Below, piece after piece: positions 61,920 through 64,000 of a DNA stretch of 64,000 nucleotides. Position numbers and translations under genes: made by a program. Position 1 is the stretch's first letter. Each line of letters starts with the position of its first letter. Origin of the DNA: Cohnella laeviribosi DSM 21336 (GTDB taxonomy: Bacteria > Bacillota > Bacilli > Paenibacillales > Paenibacillaceae); the NCBI RefSeq assembly GCF_000378425.1, contig NZ_KB899823.1, forward strand, positions 20,199 through 84,198, written 5' to 3'. Under the pieces are notes generated by a model. It saw only the letters and a program-made list of their open reading frames with translations. It was not told where the DNA came from and ran no database searches.

Positions 61920-62756
61920 ATGTCTACAACGGAATTGTGGTTTACGGAGAAACAAACGGAGAACTTCGGCATTACGGCCAAAATCAAGCGCACGTACGTG
62001 CATGAGCAAACGGATTTTCAGGAACTGGTCATGGTGGAAACCGAGGAATGGGGCAACATGTTGCTGCTCGACGGGATGGTCATGACGACGGTCCGCGATG
62101 AATTCGTTTACCACGAGATGGCGGCGCATCCGGCCCTGTTTACGCATCCGAACCCGGAAAACGTGCTTGTCGTCGGCGGCGGAGACGGCGGCGTCATCCG
62201 CGAAGTGCTGAAGCATCCGAAAGTGAAAAAAGCGGTGCTCGTCGATATCGACGGCAAGGTCATCGAATATTCCAAAAAATATTTGCCGACGATCGCCGGC
62301 AAGCTCGACGATCCGCGCGTCGAAGTGCTGGTCAACGACGGCTTCAAGCATATTCACGACCATAAGAACGAGTACGACGTCATTATCGCGGACACGACGG
62401 AGCCGGTCGGCCCTGCGGTGCATCTGTTTACGCGGGGCTTCTATCAGGGGATTTACGAATCGCTGCGCGAGGACGGCCTGTTCGTCGCGCAGACGGACAA
62501 CCCGTGGTTCAAGGCCGATCTGATCCGCAGCGTCAACCGCGACGTGAAGGAAGTGTTCCCGATCGTGCGCGTGTACGGCTGCAACATCCCGACGTATCCG
62601 AGCGGCTTGTGGACGTTCACGATGGGCAGCAAAACGTACGATCCGCTGAACGTCAAGATTGAGGACATTCCCGAAATCGACACCAAATACTACACGCCCC
62701 GCCTGCACCATGCGGCGTTCGTGCTGCCGAAATTCGTGGAAGACCTGACCAAATAA
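61920..62756 (+). CDS. speE: Spermidine synthase
   Basis: The 278-aa aminopropyltransferase makes spermidine from putrescine and decarboxylated S-adenosylmethionine. The family signature [19 protein letters not shown], acidic [14 protein letters not shown], the catalytic [18 protein letters not shown] and QTDNPWF are present. ATG 61920 follows GGAAAGAAGG. It forms an operon with speB, giving agmatine to putrescine to spermidine. Confidence 0.96.
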   Translation: MSTTELWFTEKQTENFGITAKIKRTYVHEQTDFQELVMVETEEWGNMLLLDGMVMTTVRDEFVYHEMAAHPALFTHPNPENVLVVGGGDGGVIREVLKHPKVKKAVLVDIDGKVIEYSKKYLPTIAGKLDDPRVEVLVNDGFKHIHDHKNEYDVIIADTTEPVGPAVHLFTRGFYQGIYESLREDGLFVAQTDNPWFKADLIRSVNRDVKEVFPIVRVYGCNIPTYPSGLWTFTMGSKTYDPLNVKIEDIPEIDTKYYTPRLHHAAFVLPKFVEDLTK

Positions 62757-62791
62757 CAGGGCTTATCGCTCAAAAGGAGACCGCATCGCAC

Positions 62792-63661
62792 ATGAAATTG
62801 GACCAAAAGTATTCCGGCAACGTCTTCATTCTCAGCTCTGACGATTATGCGTCTTCCAAAGCGGTTATTTACGGCATGCCGATGGATTTTACCGTCTCGT
62901 TCCGTCCCGGATCGCGCTTCGGTCCCGGCCGGATCCGGGAAGCGTCGGTCGGCCTGGAGGAATACAGCCCCTACCTGGACCGGAGCCTGGAGGAGCTGGC
63001 GTATTTCGATGCCGGGGATCTGCTGCTGCCGTTCGGCAACGCGGCCCGGAGCCTGGACATCATCGGCGATTACGTGCGGGGCGTGCTGGCCGACGGCAAG
63101 TTTCCGCTCGGGCTAGGCGGCGAGCATCTCGTCACCTGGCCGGTGCTGCAGGAAGTTTATAAGAAATATCCGGATCTGGCGGTCATCCATATCGATGCCC
63201 ACGCCGATCTGCGCGAAAGCTACGAGGGGGAACCGCTCTCCCACTCCACGCCGATCCGCAAGGCGGCCGAGCTGATGGGCGGGCGCAACATCTATCAGTT
63301 CGGCATCCGTTCGGGCAGCCGCGAAGAGTGGGCTTACGCCCGCGAAAACATCAACTTCCACCCGTTCGAAGTGGCGGCTCCCCTGCGCGAGGTTTTGCCC
63401 TCTCTGGCCGGGCGCCCGGTTTACGTCACGATCGATATCGACGTGCTCGATCCTTCGGCCGCTCCGGGCACCGGCACGGCCGAAGCGGGCGGCATCACCT
63501 CGAAGGAGCTGCTGGAAGCGGTGCATCTGATCGCCCGTTCCGGCGCGAACGTGGTCGGGGCCGACGTGGTCGAAGTGGCGCCGATTTACGATCCGACCGA
63601 GCAGACGCCGATCGTGGCGTCGAAGCTGGTCCGCGAAATGCTGCTCGGCTTTGTGAAATGA
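62792..63661 (+). CDS. speB: Agmatinase
   Basis: The 289-aa ureohydrolase converts agmatine to putrescine and urea. Mn ligands are seen in GLGGEHL (His), HIDAHADLR (Asp, His, Asp) and TIDIDVLDPSAAPGTGTAEAGG split by the conserved turn (Asp, Asp). The length and MPMDFTVSFRPGSRFGP start are typical. AAAGGAGA precedes the ATG. It follows speE by 35 nt. Confidence 0.96.
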   Translation: MKLDQKYSGNVFILSSDDYASSKAVIYGMPMDFTVSFRPGSRFGPGRIREASVGLEEYSPYLDRSLEELAYFDAGDLLLPFGNAARSLDIIGDYVRGVLADGKFPLGLGGEHLVTWPVLQEVYKKYPDLAVIHIDAHADLRESYEGEPLSHSTPIRKAAELMGGRNIYQFGIRSGSREEWAYARENINFHPFEVAAPLREVLPSLAGRPVYVTIDIDVLDPSAAPGTGTAEAGGITSKELLEAVHLIARSGANVVGADVVEVAPIYDPTEQTPIVASKLVREMLLGFVK

Positions 63662-63728
63662 CCGAATAGGAAAATACGCCTCCGCGAAGGCTATCCCGAA
63701 AGTCTTGAAGCTTTAGAAGTCCGGTGAA

Positions 63729-64000
63729 TTAAGTCAGTTTTAGCCGTCTAACTGACATGAAAAATGAGGAAACAAACATAGCCACCACTGATATGAGCAG
63801 GTTTGACACCGCCTCCGTCATCACGGATTTCGGTTTGTGGCATGCCAAAGCACCGGTTTGAGGTCGTTTTTTCTTAAACCGGCATAGTCTTTTCAGATTT
63901 TGAATGGTTGCCGTCAGTAGCGTCTGTTCCTGCATGCAGTCCAGCCCACGGCTCCGTGCGCGACCCAGACCATGTGCGACTTTGCCTTCGGCAAACAGAT
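63729..64000 (-). mobile_element. IS1182-like transposase, C-terminal part, cut by the window edge
   Basis: The frame runs from the window edge to a stop at 63729 and reads FAEGKVAHGLGRARSRGLDC, then MQEQTLLTATIQNLKRLCRF. The GLGRARxRGLDxxxxQxLLTATxQNLKRL pattern is the conserved C-terminus of IS1182-type DDE transposases. The element's end should lie between about 63665 and 63728, but I cannot identify its terminal repeat with one end only. Confidence 0.8.

Overview
The window reads as chromosome of a high-GC, endospore-forming, flagellated Bacillota of the Paenibacillaceae type (Paenibacillus/Cohnella-like; the genus is an inference). Supporting signs are SpoVA spore genes, an S-layer (SLH) anchored surface protein, the ywhD / pbpG / speE / speB gene neighbourhood known from Bacillus subtilis, strong AGGAGG ribosome sites, many GTG/TTG starts, and rho-independent terminators after most units. 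I see no rRNA, tRNA, CRISPR array or prophage. The right edge cuts into the end of an IS1182-like transposase.

Layout. 0-6 kb: motA-motB (minus strand), pterin carbinolamine dehydratase, small membrane and zinc-ribbon proteins, a GNAT acetyltransferase, an MFS exporter and a two-domain sulfurtransferase. 6-10.5 kb: an AraC regulator with a GyrI-like domain, then an unusual GyrI-like/VOC/VOC fusion, a DUF1835 protein and a TipA-like MerR regulator with a textbook 19-bp-spacer promoter. 10.7-13.7 kb: a three-gene ABC importer of the TrpXYZ type. 13.9-16.4 kb: meso-diaminopimelate dehydrogenase and NADP-type glutamate dehydrogenase. 16.4-23.8 kb: exoA; a Fur-controlled heme-capture pair (small secreted NEAT protein plus SLH-anchored NEAT protein); a DEDD exonuclease; a frameshifted selO; a beta-carbonic anhydrase. 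23.9-25.8 kb: a GntR-ABC-permease operon with its own operator. 25.9-30.1 kb: an L-2,3-diaminopropionate operon (PaaK-like ligase, sbnA, sbnB) with a divergent ATP-grasp gene. 30.2-33.7 kb: two GH18 chitinases whose 3' ends are near-identical. 33.7-35.3 kb: non-coding DNA holding a dispersed repeat and an eight-unit 52-bp tandem array. 35.3-37.9 kb: an ABC-2 exporter. 38-40.8 kb: spoVAC-spoVAD-DUF421/DUF1657 and a divergent DUF1657 gene. 40.9-46.4 kb: a polysaccharide deacetylase, a Fur-boxed siderophore ATPase and a MoxR/DUF58/DUF4129 operon. 46.5-50.3 kb: mntABCD-like metal importer. 50.5-54.3 kb: AraC regulator, Gfo/Idh/MocA dehydrogenase and uronate isomerase. 54.5-55.3 kb: an NlpC/P60 hydrolase under a cyclic-di-AMP (ydaO/yuaA) riboswitch. 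55.4-55.9 kb: the second dispersed-repeat copy. 56-63.7 kb: a membrane protein, an M1 peptidase, ywhD, a class A penicillin-binding protein, speE and speB.

How the parts work together. Iron/heme and metal supply is a theme: two Fur-box promoters and an Mn/Zn importer. Envelope and spore biology is the other: class A PBP, NlpC/P60, Ddh, deacetylase, SpoVA proteins and chitin degradation. The most unusual items are the diaminopropionate mini-cluster without a recognisable assembly line, the two-tier NEAT system with a terminator between its genes, the GyrI/VOC/VOC fusion, the duplicated chitinase tails, the two kinds of non-coding repeat, and genes whose best Shine-Dalgarno faces an AUC or AUA codon.
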